Source: Adiantum capillus-veneris (Eukaryota > Streptophyta > Polypodiopsida > Polypodiales > Pteridaceae). From it: DNA of 64,000 nt. The notes below the pieces were generated by a model. The model was given only the letters and a program-made list of their open reading frames with translations, was not told the origin of the DNA and made no database searches. The DNA is taken from NCBI GenBank assembly GCA_014529385.2, contig CM043958.1, positions 140,268,234-140,332,233 of the forward strand, in the 5' to 3' direction. The stretch's first letter is position 1. Each line of letters opens with the position of its first letter. Made by a program: the position numbers and the translations under genes. Positions 1 to 11,605 of the stretch are shown here, piece by piece.

Positions 1-95
1 GAGAATTAGATATTGATTATTATGACATTACCTCTCTCTTGAAATAATAGTCGTCCTCAACTATGGGGTAGAGAAGATAAAGCATATTCATTAGT
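1..95 (-). mobile_element. 3' LTR tip and polypurine-tract region of a chromovirus copy (family A/D)
   Basis: This stretch matches 38696-38790 almost base for base. Bases 1-27 are the last bases of an LTR read on the plus strand, ending TTATGACA. They are followed by CCTCTCTCTTG, which is a polypurine tract on the minus strand, and then by internal sequence. It is therefore the 3' end of a minus-oriented relative of element D whose body lies left of the window or is lost. The match stops abruptly near 91-97. Confidence 0.7.
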
Positions 96-376
96 CCAAT
101 GAGCATTCAACAGCCCAATGGCCAGGAGACAAAGGGGTCCAATGAGAGTTTAGATGCATTGATTAATTAGAAAAATCTTCACAAAAGGGAAACGAAGACA
201 TATGTCAAAAGACTATCACTTATGATGCTTAATTTCCATTGGCTAGGCCTGGGGAGGTCCAATAGGGCTGTAGCATGAGCAATTAGCAAGGGGGTCAACC
301 AAGAGACAGAGGGGGACTGATTTTCTCAAGGAATTATTCACTTACACATTCACACAATCAATGCGTGAAGCAAGAA

Positions 377-413
<37 letters not shown>

Positions 414-1081
414 TCTCAAGCTTTAATGGAAAGCTCACCACCTACTCCAAGCTTGTGAGAAGGGAGGCCTACACCAACAACTCTTGGCTTTGTGATGCAA
501 ATCCAACCAAGAGCCAAGCTTCAATGCATGCTCATCTCCTCTACCATGCTAATTACTAAGCTAAGCTACGCTAATATGAGTGATTATGTGAGGAGATGTA
601 TATCTTTCTTGTAAGAATACTCCTTCTTCCTCTCAATGTACTCTCATACCCCACTAGCTCTCACCATCTTCGAAGGTGTGTGAGGTCTTGGGTGTGAGAC
701 CGTGAGGGAATTGATGTTGTGTTTACTAAGTGTTGTGCTTAGTGCTTGAAGTTTCCATCTTCATAGCACTAGCTAGTATTGAAGGAACACAAAGAATTGT
801 ATTGTAAAATGTCTCTCTTGATGCCAGGAGAAACCATAATACAAAGCCTTTTGGAGGGGGGACCGACTCCATGCAAATCCGGTCCTCAACTATTGTCAAT
901 TGCTTAATTTCTCTCTCTTTTGAAGTATTGTTCATGCTATCTAACTAGGTGTTATACGTTTTGTTGCTCTCTCCACCTAAGCACTCTTGTTATTCTCATT
1001 AGGAATCTATTATAATGAAATGCTCACTATGTTCATGCTATTTTCCTCTACACACAAGTTACTAGGCCATTAAATGTTACG
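96..1081 (+). mobile_element. Truncated LTR of gypsy element A (chromovirus family A/D)
   Basis: Read on the plus strand this is the reverse complement of about 45400-44414 in element D, including the CCAATGAG blocks, a CT microsatellite at 380-412 and the GGCCATTAAATGTTAC end. About the first 600 bp of the LTR are missing. The tRNA-Met primer site expected just after the LTR end is absent, because 1081-1146 holds unrelated or diverged sequence. Short ORFs inside it, for example 365-559, are translations of LTR sequence and CT runs. It most likely belongs to the gag remains that resume at 7341. Confidence 0.65.
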
Positions 1082-1158
1082 TCTGCTATGTTAGACCTAC
1101 TCCACTACTCTCTATAATTAACCACTTCGACCGTGGGTGAGATACTCACTACAAGAGG

Positions 1159-1425
1159 TTGTGTGCTCTTGTGACGCTGTTAGCGACGGAAATACACTGG
1201 GTTTTTATAACCCCCGGCGTCGCTAAAACCGTCGCTAATAGCGTCGCTACGAGAGCGTCGCTATATGCGTCGCTATATAGAGACGCTCATAGCGACGGTT
1301 ATAGCGACGTTTACACAGAAGTCTATAGCGACGCTCATAGCGACGCTCATAGCGACGCTCATAGCGACGCTACAGAGCCATAAATAGCGACGGTTATAGG
1401 GACGCCCGAGAGAATTTTTTTTTGG
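1159..1425. repeat. CACTA subterminal TAGCGACG repeat array (left)
   Basis: At least nine direct or inverted copies of TAGCGACG occur here, including a run of GCGACGCTCATA units at 1327-1375. The same motif recurs at the other end (7215-7315). Arrays like this are the usual transposase binding region of CACTA elements. ORFs in this stretch, such as the YSDAHSDAH repeat at 1159-1383, are artefacts of the array. Confidence 0.8.
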
Positions 1426-1785
1426 TGACAGGGCATTGAATGCCCTGCCACCCATCAAGCATATTGTACTTGATTCACTTTTTAAAAAAAGTGCAAGGGT
1501 AGATAATAGACCCAAAATAGTCACCCACAAGACGCATTGTTTGCAAAATTGACAAGCGTAAAATTGACAATTGTACACATCATAGGCAAAATGAATTGAT
1601 TGGCAAATGTAATAATGACAATTGTACAACATCATAGGCATAAAGAATTGATTGGCAAAATGAACTACGGTGACAAATGTAATAATATACATGGTTCAAA
1701 AAGACGTATAAAATCCGTCTCATGATACATAAGCTATGAGAAACCCTAAACTAATGCTATCTAGCTATGGCTAAACTGATGTCGT
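1426..1785. other. CACTA internal noncoding, downstream of transposase
   Basis: This is the 3' flank of the transposase gene. It contains an approximate tandem repeat of ACAATTGTACA...CATAGGCAAAATGAATTGATTGGCAAA (about 1566-1665, two to three units). No further coding signal is seen. Confidence 0.5.
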
Positions 1786-4700
1786 CTAGTCAGACGTCTC
1801 ATCGCGTCCAAGCGGCGTATCTGTCGGATTCTGCAAAAAAAGACAATAAGACAGCTTTCAGTAAGTATAAACATATAACGACATTTATAAAACAATACAA
1901 AAAATAGAAAAGAGTAAACCCTAATACTAACCATGCCGCTGCGAGAGCTGAGAATGTCCATTAGGGCGTTTAAGCCCTTCCTGCCTGTGTACTCGCGCTC
2001 GTACGGTGTGGGATCAAGTCCTGTCATCGACCACTGTCAAAACATACAAAGATTTCATTATGTTAGAATTAAAAAACTCATAAACCCTAAACTATCGAAC
2101 ATAAAGAGCAATGCAAAAACACTTACAAAATCGGCCTCAAATGATGCCCATCCACCGCTCCCCAAGTGGTGCGAGCTCCCTGCCTCTACTCGCGCTCTGG
2201 CTGCATCCTTTTGTTGCTTCCACTTGTCGGGATTCTCGCGCGCTGCTTTCTTCGCATTCTTCCAATCTTCTTTGGCCAGCCAATCTTGCCTGTTCCACCC
2301 ATGCTTGATTGCTTTTTGCACTTCGGAACGCTTGTGTTTGCAGTATTCGCGCATTCGAATCTTCATCAGGTCTTCATTGAAGCGCTGATCCCGTGTTGGA
2401 ACGGGAAACTCATCATGAAGTATGCTGATGACTCTGTTTTTTAAATCACTTGGTACTTCACTCCATTTGTTTAGTATGTAGTGTCTAAACAGCTGAGAGC
2501 AAAGGCCATGCATGCGATTCGTCTCCACTCGATTCGTGCCCTTTGTCGCTCTTGCTTTGCATCCTCATATTGTGAAATCCACTTTTGCATCACTGGATTG
2601 TGAAGCATGCAAAATCGGTTGATTTTAGCCTCTAGATCTTCCGTCATCTTCTTCTCAACACCGAGATTGCACATGACAATCCCAAATATGCGCTCATCAT
2701 CTATGGTTCGCCATAGCGTGTCCCGGGCTTTATCAAATCCGTCTAGCCACTCTCCAATGTACACTAGGGACTCTGATACCAACCAACCTTCTGCCATGCT
2801 ACCCTCCGGACGTGCCTTTTGACGCACATATCCCTTAAGCGTTTTCATGAAACGTTCTAAGAAGAACATCCATCTGGAATGAACTGTGCTAGCTATTTCC
2901 ACCTCATCAACTATGTGAACAAGAAGATGCACCTGAATGGTTAGCATGGTAGTAGGAAAATGTTTCTCAAACATGCACACAAGCTCCGCAGCATTTAGTT
3001 TGGCGAATGGTATGGAGTCTACGTTGATCTCCTTTTGTGAGATCCATTGCACCAGCTTTGCAAGTTTGTAGATTGTGTTACGGATGTCGAGAGACAAACA
3101 TCCCTCGATGGCAACCGGTAAAATAAACTGTAAAGTATGTGCAGCAATGATATTAAAGTCCACATTTTATGCAATGATATTAAAGTCCACTATGAACGTA
3201 CCTGACACATTTTATGCCAATCGTGTGACTTCAAACCGGTAAGCTTTCCTTCTTTAGTAAAACACGTTCGGAGCGAGTGCATTACGCCAGTGGGGGTCCG
3301 CAAAGATCGAATGGTCTCTTTTACTTCGCGTTCTTGGGCTCCTGTGAAAATCCATGGTGCTTTAGGGAGTTTTATCGATCCATCAGACGCTGTTTGTGAC
3401 CAATATTGCTCCATACGATCCACATTTCTAAGGTCAACTCAGGCTCCCAAAGTATCTTTCTTGCCGGTCAGATGGTCCCATAGTAGATTACCCACATTCT
3501 TGAATATGTGCATTGGATCGAGCAAGTGATTGATCATGAGTCGGGTCCAGTATGGTAACTCGTACCATAGAGATAGTCTCTTCATCCCTGGAGGCAATCC
3601 TTCATCGCACATCTCCTTCTGCTCTAACCATGCTTGTGCAGACATCCTTGGTGGCTCTCTTCCCAAAAAGCCGTCGCGTAACACATGATTCTCTGGAAGA
3701 TACGCTTGATGACCTTCGTAGATTTACTTCTTCAGTGAGGGCGCCCTACCTGCATTCAGTCTAGGTCCACATGTGACACATGCTCTGTATCCGCTTGTTT
3801 GAAGCCCTGCATGTATACACATGATAATAGATCAACTATGGGAAAAAACAAGATTTACAGTGTCTGAGTGAGGAGTGTCAATAGATCACCTGAGCATTCT
3901 GTTAGCCCGGGATAGTCATGCATGGTCCACATTAGAATGCCTCTGATCAAAGCATTCCGTCGTCCTGTGTGTCGGCTCATATCCACCACCTCTATGCCAA
4001 TCCACAATTGTTGTAGCTCTTCCAATAGTGGACGAAGATACACATCCATATTCTCCACTTTATATCGCCCTGGCACAATCAAGCTTAGCCATAGGTGCCC
4101 CTTCTTCGTAGTCAACCACGGGGGAATGTTGTAGTTGACGATGACAACGCGCCATACACTGTAAGATGTTGATCTTTGACCAAATGGATTTACGCCATCC
4201 ATAGCCAGGCCTAAGCGCAAATTTCGAGCTTCCCTGGCAAAATCCGACCATGTTCCATCTATATGTTTCCAAGCTGCGCAATCTACAGGAATTCGTAGCA
4301 CACCATCCGAAGATTTATTCTCCTCATGCCATGATTCTAGGGCGGCCATGGACTTACATTCGAAGAAATGCTTGATGCGAGGAAGCAGAGGAAAATGTCG
4401 CAAAACCTTTTGTGGAATTTTTGTCCGGTGGAGATCTACTCGATATCTTTCGGAATCACATTTCGGACACTTCTCCATGTCTATGTATTCCCCTCTGAAA
4501 AGAATGCAGTCATTAGGACAAGAGTGGATAGAATTGTAATCCATCCCCAAGTTTCACAAAATCTTTCTTGCTTCATCTCGGGAATCTGGCATCACATTGT
4601 CAGCTGGTAGTATGTGCTCTTTAAGCAATCTACACAACATAAAAATACGATACAGTCGTGTAAAAATCTATCAGATCATTATACATTTAGAGTTTTATTA

Positions 4701-5258
4701 AAGTAAACTAATTGTAATAGATCACCTGAAAAGCGCTGTGACGCTAGTGTCACTCCATCCAAACTTTGCCTGCATGTTGAGAAGAACCAGGAGTGCTTTC
4801 AATCTAGACATACGTGCTCCATTATACAATGGCGTATCGGCTTCACTTTTCATATCATCATAGATAAGCCTTTCTGAATCCATGATCGTCTCAATCATTT
4901 CATCAATCTCGGGCTCAAACATTGCCTCATTGGGAATGTGCTCTGCATGATCATCCCCCGAGCTGTCAGAGGCTACATCTTGTGGCCTCCCATATGCTAC
5001 TTGACCAAAGCGCCTGCGAACACGTCTATTGGGTTGCAAGATTGCTGCTTGTTGGCCAGCGTCAGAGTCCGACGAGTTATAATTGGCAACAACTCGATCT
5101 ATAATAGATGGATCGAACTCGCCAAATTCGCAAACGTGCTGCAAAGAAACACGTCTTGTCCGTCGCACAGCATGCTTGCATTGGTTACAAGGACATAAGA
5201 CCCTCGTTGAGAGATAGGTGTTTCGGTTGGACGGTCCCACATCCTCGTCACTACTCAT
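1786..5258 (-). pseudogene. CACTA transposase (TNP2/Transposase_21 type), spliced, broken
   Basis: The protein would act in the nucleus on the TAGCGACG ends of its own element. The N terminus (5258-4726) has a CPCNQCKH zinc motif of the transposase-associated domain. The middle (4629-3439) has the TNP2 core: CPNDCILFRGE, LGLAMDGVNPFG, PPWLTTKKGH, GRRNALIRG and LDPMHIFKNVG. The part after 3127 has DUF4218 features (HLLVHIVDEVE, FMKTLKGYVRQKARPEGS). The C terminus (about 2528-2127) is lysine/arginine-rich and Transposase_24-like. GT-AG introns that keep the frame can be placed at 4630-4725, 3807-3889, 3128-3201, 2034-2126 and 1831-1931, with the end at TAG 1786-1788. In-frame stops lie at 4554-4556 (TGA), 3724-3726 (TAA) and 3439-3441 (TGA). 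The frame change near 2500 may be another lesion or a missed intron. Family assignment is firm, and loss of function is likely. Confidence 0.85.
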
Positions 5259-5772
5259 AATGAGGATAAAAATCTTATAACCTGGACGACAAATTTAATA
5301 TTCTATTGGCATTCTTCGTCTTATCTCTCTCTCTCTCTCTACCTCACATTCTCTAGTCATGTCCAATCCCCGCACACCTCGGTCTAGAGGTGCACGGAGA
5401 TCAAAACCACCGGGTTATAATCTCGTCTTTATTGGTCAATACCTATATTTGTGAGTACAAGAAATCTACAGACCCACGTCTACATGATACTGCATGTAGT
5501 GGACAAAACCCCTTTGCCTCTTCTCTAGCTGTAGCACTTCACAGCATCTTAACATCTTTTCACAGTAGATCTTTTCACTGTTCGTCTAACTCTAAACCCT
5601 AAACTGTAAGTAATTCTTGCGTGGACTCGATCTAACGTAAATAAGCATAAATCTAAATAAACGTAAATCTAACTAAAAATAAACCTAAATCTAATTTAAC
5701 GTAAGTCTACATCTAACCTAATCTTTAACGTCTTTTGGGATAGTTTCCTACGACGTTAAAACTCTCTTCTTC

Positions 5773-5808
<36 letters not shown>

Positions 5809-6640
5809 ACCTAAATAAACCTAAATAAACCTAAGTCTAATCTAATATAACATAAATCTAAATCTAACGTAAATTATGTTATATTAAAAACAAAGAACTA
5901 AACTAACAGGGATTATGAGAACCTTAAAATTGATTTAACACATAATTTTTCACATAACTCGGCAAGAGTTGGCATTCTCATCACTAAAGATGTGAGAGTT
6001 AACTTGCGGCGGTCACGCTGCCTCATCTCCATCCACATCTGACGACAGCAATTGGCCCTTTGGACCGTTCTTGCTCTTGTTACTAACTTTGAAGTTGCTG
6101 TTGAATGACTAGAGGTTTTCTAGATGGTCATTGTCGGGGATGTAGTGACTCTTGCCGCCCTGAAGATCCACCTTCTTCCCTATCTTCTGAAGACATTTCA
6201 CCAGTACTTTTGGATCGACGCAGCAATACCGTATATTCCATTGAGGGCTTTCTTCACCCGCTTCATGCAGGCATCGTAGTCTATGGAGACCTAAATCTAA
6301 TCTAATATAACGTAAATCTAAATCTAGCGTAAATAAACGTAAATCTAATTTAACGTAAGTCTACATCTAACCTAATCTTTAACGTCTTTTAGGATAGTTT
6401 CCTACGACGTTATAACTCTCTTCTTCTTGTGTGTGTGCACGTGTGTGGATGTGTGTTCCAATAAAAAGAGATAAATGGTATAACCTTTCTATCACCCATG
6501 CCAAGTATGATAGATTGGTTATGCCATTTCCCTCTTGAATAATAGGTCTTGAGTTCAACTCCTCGTCGGCTAGATCTTTAGGTCTTTTAATTTTAATTAG
6601 TTTCCTACGACGTTAAATTAGTTTCTCTCTCTTTTTCTCT
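5259..6640. repeat. CACTA internal noncoding with duplicated TAAATCTAA-rich block
   Basis: There is no supported gene. A segment of about 110 bp at 5685-5790 (TCTAATTTAACGTAAGTCTA... through CTACGACGTTAAAAC) recurs at 6340-6440 with few changes, and a shorter piece (TTTCCTACGACGTTAAA) recurs at 6600-6616. Surrounding sequence is low-complexity TAAATCTAA/AACCTAAAT, and a (GT)n run lies at 5776-5803. ORFs of 60-70 codons here show no family features. Confidence 0.6.
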
Positions 6641-6641
6641 C

Positions 6642-6860
6642 AATGTGTGTGCGTTTTTTTGTTTATGTATGTTTTCTCTCTCTTTTCCTCTCTCAATGTG
6701 TGCGTTTTTTGTTTATGCATGTTCTCTCTCTCTTTTCCTCTCTCAATGTGTGCGTTTTTTGTTTATGCATGCTCTCTCTCTCTTTTCCTCTCTCAATGTG
6801 TGCGTTTTTTGTTTATGCATGCTCTCTCTCTCTTTTCCTCTCTCAATGTGTGTGTGCATT
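6642..6860. repeat. 50-bp minisatellite, about four to five units
   Basis: The CAATGTGTG anchor recurs at 6694, 6744, 6794 and 6844, exactly 50 bp apart. Each unit holds CTCTCTCTTTTCCTCTCTC followed by CAATGTGTGCG and TTTTTTGTTTATGCATG. The three overlapping ORFs rich in FVYACSLSLF are products of a unit length not divisible by three. Confidence 0.9.
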
Positions 6861-6904
6861 CTTTGTTTATGTATGTGTGTGTGCGTTTTTGTTTATGTTT
6901 GTAC

Positions 6905-6908
6905 TCTT

Positions 6909-6948
<40 letters not shown>

Positions 6949-6958
6949 AAAAACACTA

Positions 6959-6998
<40 letters not shown>

Positions 6999-7125
6999 GG
7001 AGAGAGAAAGAGGGGAAGGGAACATGAGAGTGAGGAGAGGGAAGGAGCATACCTGGCTCTCCTTCCTCTCCTCGTGTGTGTGTGTGTGTGTGTGGAGAAG
7101 AAAGAGAGAGAGAGAGAGAGAGGGA
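6905..7125. repeat. Compound CT / GT / GA microsatellite
   Basis: A (CT)n run at about 6908-6948 passes into (TG)n at 6959-6979 and (GA)n at 6980-7015. A second (GT)n-(GA)n pair follows at 7074-7125. It lies near the right end of the CACTA element. Confidence 0.9.
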
Positions 7126-7215
7126 GCGCGTTACCTGCTCCTTGCTTGAGGGCGCCGAAAAACTCAGCTCTGAGATCTGAGTTTTTGGGCGCTCTCTGTT
7201 ATTTTTTTATCCCAT

Positions 7216-7277
7216 CCGGCGTCGCTATGAGCGTCGCAAATTTACTTGTAAATTTGCGACACTCATAGCGACGCCGG
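7216..7277. repeat. 62-bp near-perfect palindrome at the CACTA right end
   Basis: The arms at 7216-7245 and 7248-7277 are 30 bp each with one mismatch and a 2-base centre. Each arm contains CGGCGTCGCTATGAG, the element's subterminal motif. It sits 50 bp inside the right terminal repeat. Confidence 0.85.
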
Positions 7278-7340
7278 GGATTTTTTTTTTGAGCGTCGCT
7301 GTGTGGGCGTCGCTAATATGAATAGCCTCTTGTAGTGACT

Positions 7341-8619
7341 TAAGAGCCAATTTTCAAAGGCTAAGAGGAGTGGCAACGAAGGTTTTAAATTTCCAAAGCA
7401 TATACTAAGTACATACATAAATTGTGTTAACATGGCTGACACTGAATCAAGAGAGTAGAATGAACATTGATAGCTTTGATTTTTCACATGAAGGTGCTAA
7501 TGATGATGCTCCCATGTTTCTCAATTATCTCGTTGCTAGGTTGAAGCAAGCTATGGGCAACCCTACTTTGCAAGCCGAAGTTACTCAACAACTTCGCTTA
7601 TGGGATTTCCCTTCCTCTCCAAGAGGAGAGAGAGCTTAGGAGGCCTCTTGAAGAGACCCCCAAAAGAAGACTCTCTCCCATTCAAGAGGAGGAATCCAAA
7701 GAGCAAGAAAGCAATGAAACATTTAGTTCCTCTAAGATGTGGCTCCATGAAGACGGCGGTCTAGACGATCGCCCGCTTCTCCCAAGAGGAAAATATCAAC
7801 ACACAATCCTTCTCCTCGTCATTCTGAAAGGGAAGAGAGGAAACAAAGGAAGAAAAGGGCTACAAAAAGGTCACCCTCTTCTCCTTATTCGTCACCTTCC
7901 TCCTCTTTCGATGGAAGCTATGGCTATTCTCCTAGAGAATACAAGAGGGGAGGACATTTCAAATCATACCATGCATGGCGAAGGTCCCAAAAGCTAAAGA
8001 AGTTCAAGGAGGGAGGAAAGAGGATCTCTTTTCTCACCTATGATGGCACCTTTGGTGCTAGCAACAAAGAGTTGGACTTTATCCAGCAATTTGATGCAGC
8101 CTTTGGATACGAGGGCTTCACGGAGTCCTCCAAGGTATGCCATTTAGCTATGCAATTCCAAAATGAGCTCATCAATGGTGGACTAGCCTTCGTGGCATCG
8201 GCAAATCCCCAAAGACATGGAAAACTCTACGAGTTTCCATTATGAAGCAATTCCTTGCAAGCGATACAAAGGACAAAGTGCTTACCAAATGGTGCAGCTT
8301 GAAGCTTCTCTCCCATGAGTCTATCCACAAGTATGTAGACAAGTTTTGGGATTTACATCTCAAGGCTAGTATCTTTCAAAAGATAGACTTTGCCGAGCAA
8401 AGGTAGCAATTCTGTGCAGGATTACCTGAAGAGATGGCCGAATCATCAGCTCTTAATGGACTGGTACTATTAGTGAAGTAATCAATCAGCTCTTAATGGA
8501 CTGGTACTATTAGTGAAGTAATCAATCACACCATGGTTGCTTCACGCATCAATTTTCATCAAGGGGCTAGATGGAATGTCAAGCCCATGGAAAACAAAGA
8601 TAAAAATGATGCACAGGGG
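7341..8619 (+). pseudogene. Element A gag, 5' part (chromovirus family), degraded
   Basis: A start at about 7431 gives MADTES..., matching the gag start of element D at 43996. QAMGNPTLQAEV (about 7545-7590), an RS/KR-rich stretch, TYDGTFGASNKELDFIQQFDAAFG (about 8037-8105) and KVLTKWCSLKLLSHESIHKYVDKFWDL (about 8275-8352) follow. All have counterparts in D. Frameshifts and stops occur throughout. A 42-bp tandem duplication lies at 8444-8527. The reading is cut at 8619 by the hAT-like insertion and resumes at 21082. Confidence 0.8.
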
Positions 8620-8639
8620 AACTTAGTTGCATTTATACG

Positions 8640-9060
8640 CCCGTATATTATAAATTGTACGTATATTACGGATTTATACGCTGTATATCCATATTATACG
8701 CGCATATCTAAAATAAAAACATTTTGATCGAAGTATATTTTGATCGAAATATATTTATACTTATATAAAAAGGGACGCCACGGCAGTTCGAACGAACTGC
8801 TACGATTGTGATTGCTAGAGAGATAGAGACAGAGTTGCTGGAGCTTTAGAGAGAGCAGTAGACAGTGAGCACAGGACATCCGGAGCGAGCCACAGAGCAG
8901 GTAATTTCTCTTATAGTGTTTTTTTTTGCAGTTAATTTGCTAACACTGTTGTTGTAGAGCTTTGCTCGCACCTCAATGTTAATTTGTATTTTGTTTTTTA
9001 CTAGCGTTGTTGTTGTTGTGGAGCTTTGCTCATACCTCAGTGTTAGTTTGTAGGTTTAGA
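8640..9060. other. hAT-like left terminal region, noncoding
   Basis: It contains repeated CGTATAT / TTATACGC motifs at 8640-8705, a TTTTGATCGAA pair at 8719-8747, then a possible transcript leader with a GT-rich stretch. No coding signal is seen. Confidence 0.5.
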
Positions 9061-9729
9061 CACCCGTCCTAGGTTGTGTTGATCCTCGTGACACACTGCA
9101 AGGGGGGTTAGAATTTAGACACTTCGTCCTTGACTATTGCTGACCTCTGTGTCGCACTTCAGAGAGTAGCTTAGGTTGTACAATTAGAAATTCCCTCCCT
9201 GGTTGTTGTTGATCACCGAGTCGCACTACAGGGAGGAGTTAGCTATCATGCATCTTTTCTTCCTAGTTCTTGTTGACCATTGCGTCGCACTATTGGAAGA
9301 TTGGATTTAAAAAAATAGATTCCATGTCTTTGGTTGTTGCTGACCACCATGTCGCACTGCAGGGAGGGGTTTAGGGTTGTCAAATCCATCGTCCTTGGTT
9401 ATTGCTGACCATCACGTCCACGGCAAGGAGATTGGATTTAATAGATTCTTCGTCTCTGATTGTTGTTGACCACCATGTCGCACTACAAGGAGGGGTTTAG
9501 GATTTTAAAACCATCGTCCTTGGTTTCTGCTGACCATTGCGTCGCACTGCAAGGAGATTGGGTTGAATAGATTCCTCGTCTCTAGTTGTGCTGATCACCG
9601 TGTCGCACTGCAAAGAGGGGTTTAGGGTTGCCAAATCCATCGTCCTTGGTTGCTGCTGACCTTCATGTCGCACTGCAAGGAGATTGGATTCAATAGATTC
9701 CTCGTCTCTGGTTGCTGCTGACCATCGTG
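9061..9729. repeat. Minisatellite of about 62-72 bp, left part
   Basis: At least ten units are anchored on GTCGCACTGCAAGGAG, alternating with CGTCTCTGGTTGCTGCTGACCA. Unit spacing varies from 62 to 72 bp. The array is split by the copia relative at 9735 and continues at 14374-14640. Confidence 0.9.
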
Positions 9730-9734
9730 TCGCA

Positions 9735-10043
9735 TGTTAGGATTTTGATCGTGCTAGCTATGGTGGATGAAAGATAAACATGGTGCAAGTGTGTGTAAGC
9801 AAGGTTATCACTCAAGTGAATTAGGTTCCAAGATAGAATTAGCTTGGACTCATAAACACAATCTTGAGTATTGACTTAGCTTAGCACAAGCTCACCATAG
9901 ACAAGCATGTAGTGCAAAATGAAGTTGTTGTTTATTGATTCAAGAAATGAGCTTTAAGTAGCTCTACAGCCTTGCTCCACAGTATGTGGGATAAATACCT
10001 CCTCTCCTTGACTCACACCTTAGGACAAAGCTCACACTTTACA
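9735..10043 (-). repeat. 3' LTR of the TR-GAG copia element
   Basis: It begins TGTTAGG and ends TTTACA on the plus strand. It is a direct repeat of 14058-14373. Confidence 0.93.
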
Positions 10044-10089
10044 ATCCTCCCCTTGAGGTTTGGACTAAGACAAGATACCTAAAGATGCA

Positions 10090-10265
10090 TGATCTACACA
10101 GGCTAACAAAATCCACATAGGATGGTGATATCCACACAGGAAAATAAAGTCCACAAAGGATGGTGATATCCACACAGGATGGTAAAATCCACACAAGAAA
10201 GATCCACAAAGGATGGTGATGTCCACACAGGATGATAAGATGGCATCCACACAGGAAAAAGTCCT
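10090..10265. repeat. Short tandem repeat near the polypurine tract
   Basis: About seven imperfect units of TCCACACAGGATGGTGATA (18-30 bp) lie immediately inside the 3' LTR. Minus-strand ORFs rich in WIS/CGYHHP are translations of this repeat. Confidence 0.85.
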
Positions 10266-10291
10266 CCCCTACAAGTAGAGAGTCTGCATCT

Positions 10292-11229
10292 TCAAAATGG
10301 TTCTTCCCAAACGCTGCCTTCATCTTCATTCTTATTGTCTTCTACTATGTGAGTTGATCCTCTGTCAGGTCTCTTGCCTTCGTTGCTTCTGCTGTTGCTT
10401 CTACTGTTTCTTCTACTGCTGCTGCTTTCTCCATTGCTACTGCCTCCACTTGAGTAGCACCGAGAAGGAGGGTGTCCCTTCCTACCACATTTGTTGCAAG
10501 GTTTATTTGTATAGCAATCTTTCACTACATGTCCCATTCTTCCACATTCATAACACTTTCTTCCGTTTGTTGATGTTGATGGTGAATATCTTCCCCTTGA
10601 AGATGTTGCGATGACAACTCCTCCTGATGGGGTGAGTGAACCTCTTTGATTTCTTTCTTCTGCTGAGTTGATGACATCTTGGAATGGTGGTGCTAGTTCT
10701 TTTTCTTCAAGAATTGTGACTAAGTGGTCATAAGAAGGTGGAAGTGCACTTAAAAGTATAGCCACTTTGTCATCTTCGGGTACTTCAACTTGGATGTAAG
10801 TGAGCTATGTGACAATGCTCTTAATCCTGTTCACTATGCTAGCAATGTCCTCCCCTTGAAGCATAGTAACTTTGTAAAGCTGTCTTTTAAGACTAACTTT
10901 GCTTCTTTTGGCTCTAGCTCCAAAATTACTTTCTAGGACATGCCAGGCTTCATGTGCATGCTTACATCATCTATGAAATGCACATAGTTATCATGCAAAG
11001 AAGTGATGATAATTCCCAATGCTTGTTCGTCTTTGGCCAAATTTTGTGCACTTGCTATGAGTGTAGATGCCCTAGTGTGCACTCCATCGGGTTCGGCTTG
11101 TTGCTCGAGGGAAGTGCTAATGATAGACCACAAACATTTTTTCATAAGGTAGCCTCTTAACTTTGTTTGCCAAGTGTGAAATCCCTCCCCATTGAATTTC
11201 TCTATTCCCTTGTCCCCCATTTGTGCCAA
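10292..11229 (-). pseudogene. Copia gag (UBN2-type) with two zinc knuckles, degraded
   Basis: The gene reads from 11229 down. The N terminus has GIEKFNGEGFHTWQTKLRGYL, the usual copia gag start. A block reading LLSALPPSYDHLVTIL follows at about 10755. Two CCHC knuckles (CYECGRMGHVVKDC and CNKCGRKGHPPSRC) lie at about 10540-10450, and the C terminus is serine/arginine-rich. Stops or frameshifts separate 10933-11229 from 10292-10765. Capsid-type RNA binding is inferred from the family. It is the only coding remnant of its element. Confidence 0.85.
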
Positions 11230-11348
11230 TAGAGGGGTCTTAGCTTAGGAGACTCTCCTAGCTAGTGTCTGCCTCTTTACACGGTGCACAATTGATGATA
11301 GAAAAATTTAATTTGCAAAATTGTGCTTGGTTGCAATAATTTTAAGGG

Positions 11349-11402
<54 letters not shown>

Positions 11403-11605
11403 TCCCCCATTTTTTGTGAAGCTCCTATTCACCGTCGCATCGGTGAAGCCCCTCTTCACAAAAGTGACCTTTGGTTGGGTCTCTTTGATGCCTTTGAGGC
11501 TTTGAAAGCTTTAGGGTTTATTTGCTTTGGAAAAGCTCTTGAAGCTTGGCAGGGTCTTTGCTACAACTTGTAGAGAGCAAGACCTTGATCTTGGAGGTGC
11601 TCGGA
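11230..11605. other. TR-GAG internal noncoding with GA microsatellite
   Basis: This is the leader between gag and the inner insertion. It holds a (GA)n run at 11353-11401. No gene is seen, and the 60-residue ORFs on both strands are microsatellite translations. Confidence 0.6.

Larger units (their letters stand above)
1147..7337 (-). mobile_element. Complete CACTA (En/Spm) transposon, 6.2 kb
   Basis: Both ends carry a perfect 12-bp terminal inverted repeat, CACTACAAGAGG at 1147-1158 and its complement at 7326-7337. The element is flanked by the 3-bp target duplication ACT (1144-1146 and 7338-7340). Both subterminal regions are packed with TAGCGACG / CGTCGCTA motifs, as expected for transposase binding in this superfamily. 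The transposase gene runs on the minus strand in the left half, and the right half is noncoding and repeat-rich. It landed in the 5' part of gypsy element A. Intact ends and TSD with a damaged transposase suggest it is now non-autonomous but could be moved in trans. Confidence 0.95.

Noticed and set aside
5640-5900. TAAACCTAAAT runs as telomere-like repeats
   Set aside because: Units are irregular and not the TTTAGGG type in register; treated as low complexity inside the CACTA element.
6643-7268. Three overlapping plus-strand ORFs of 110-207 codons
   Set aside because: They translate the 50-bp minisatellite and CT/GT/GA runs; composition is repetitive and no domain appears.
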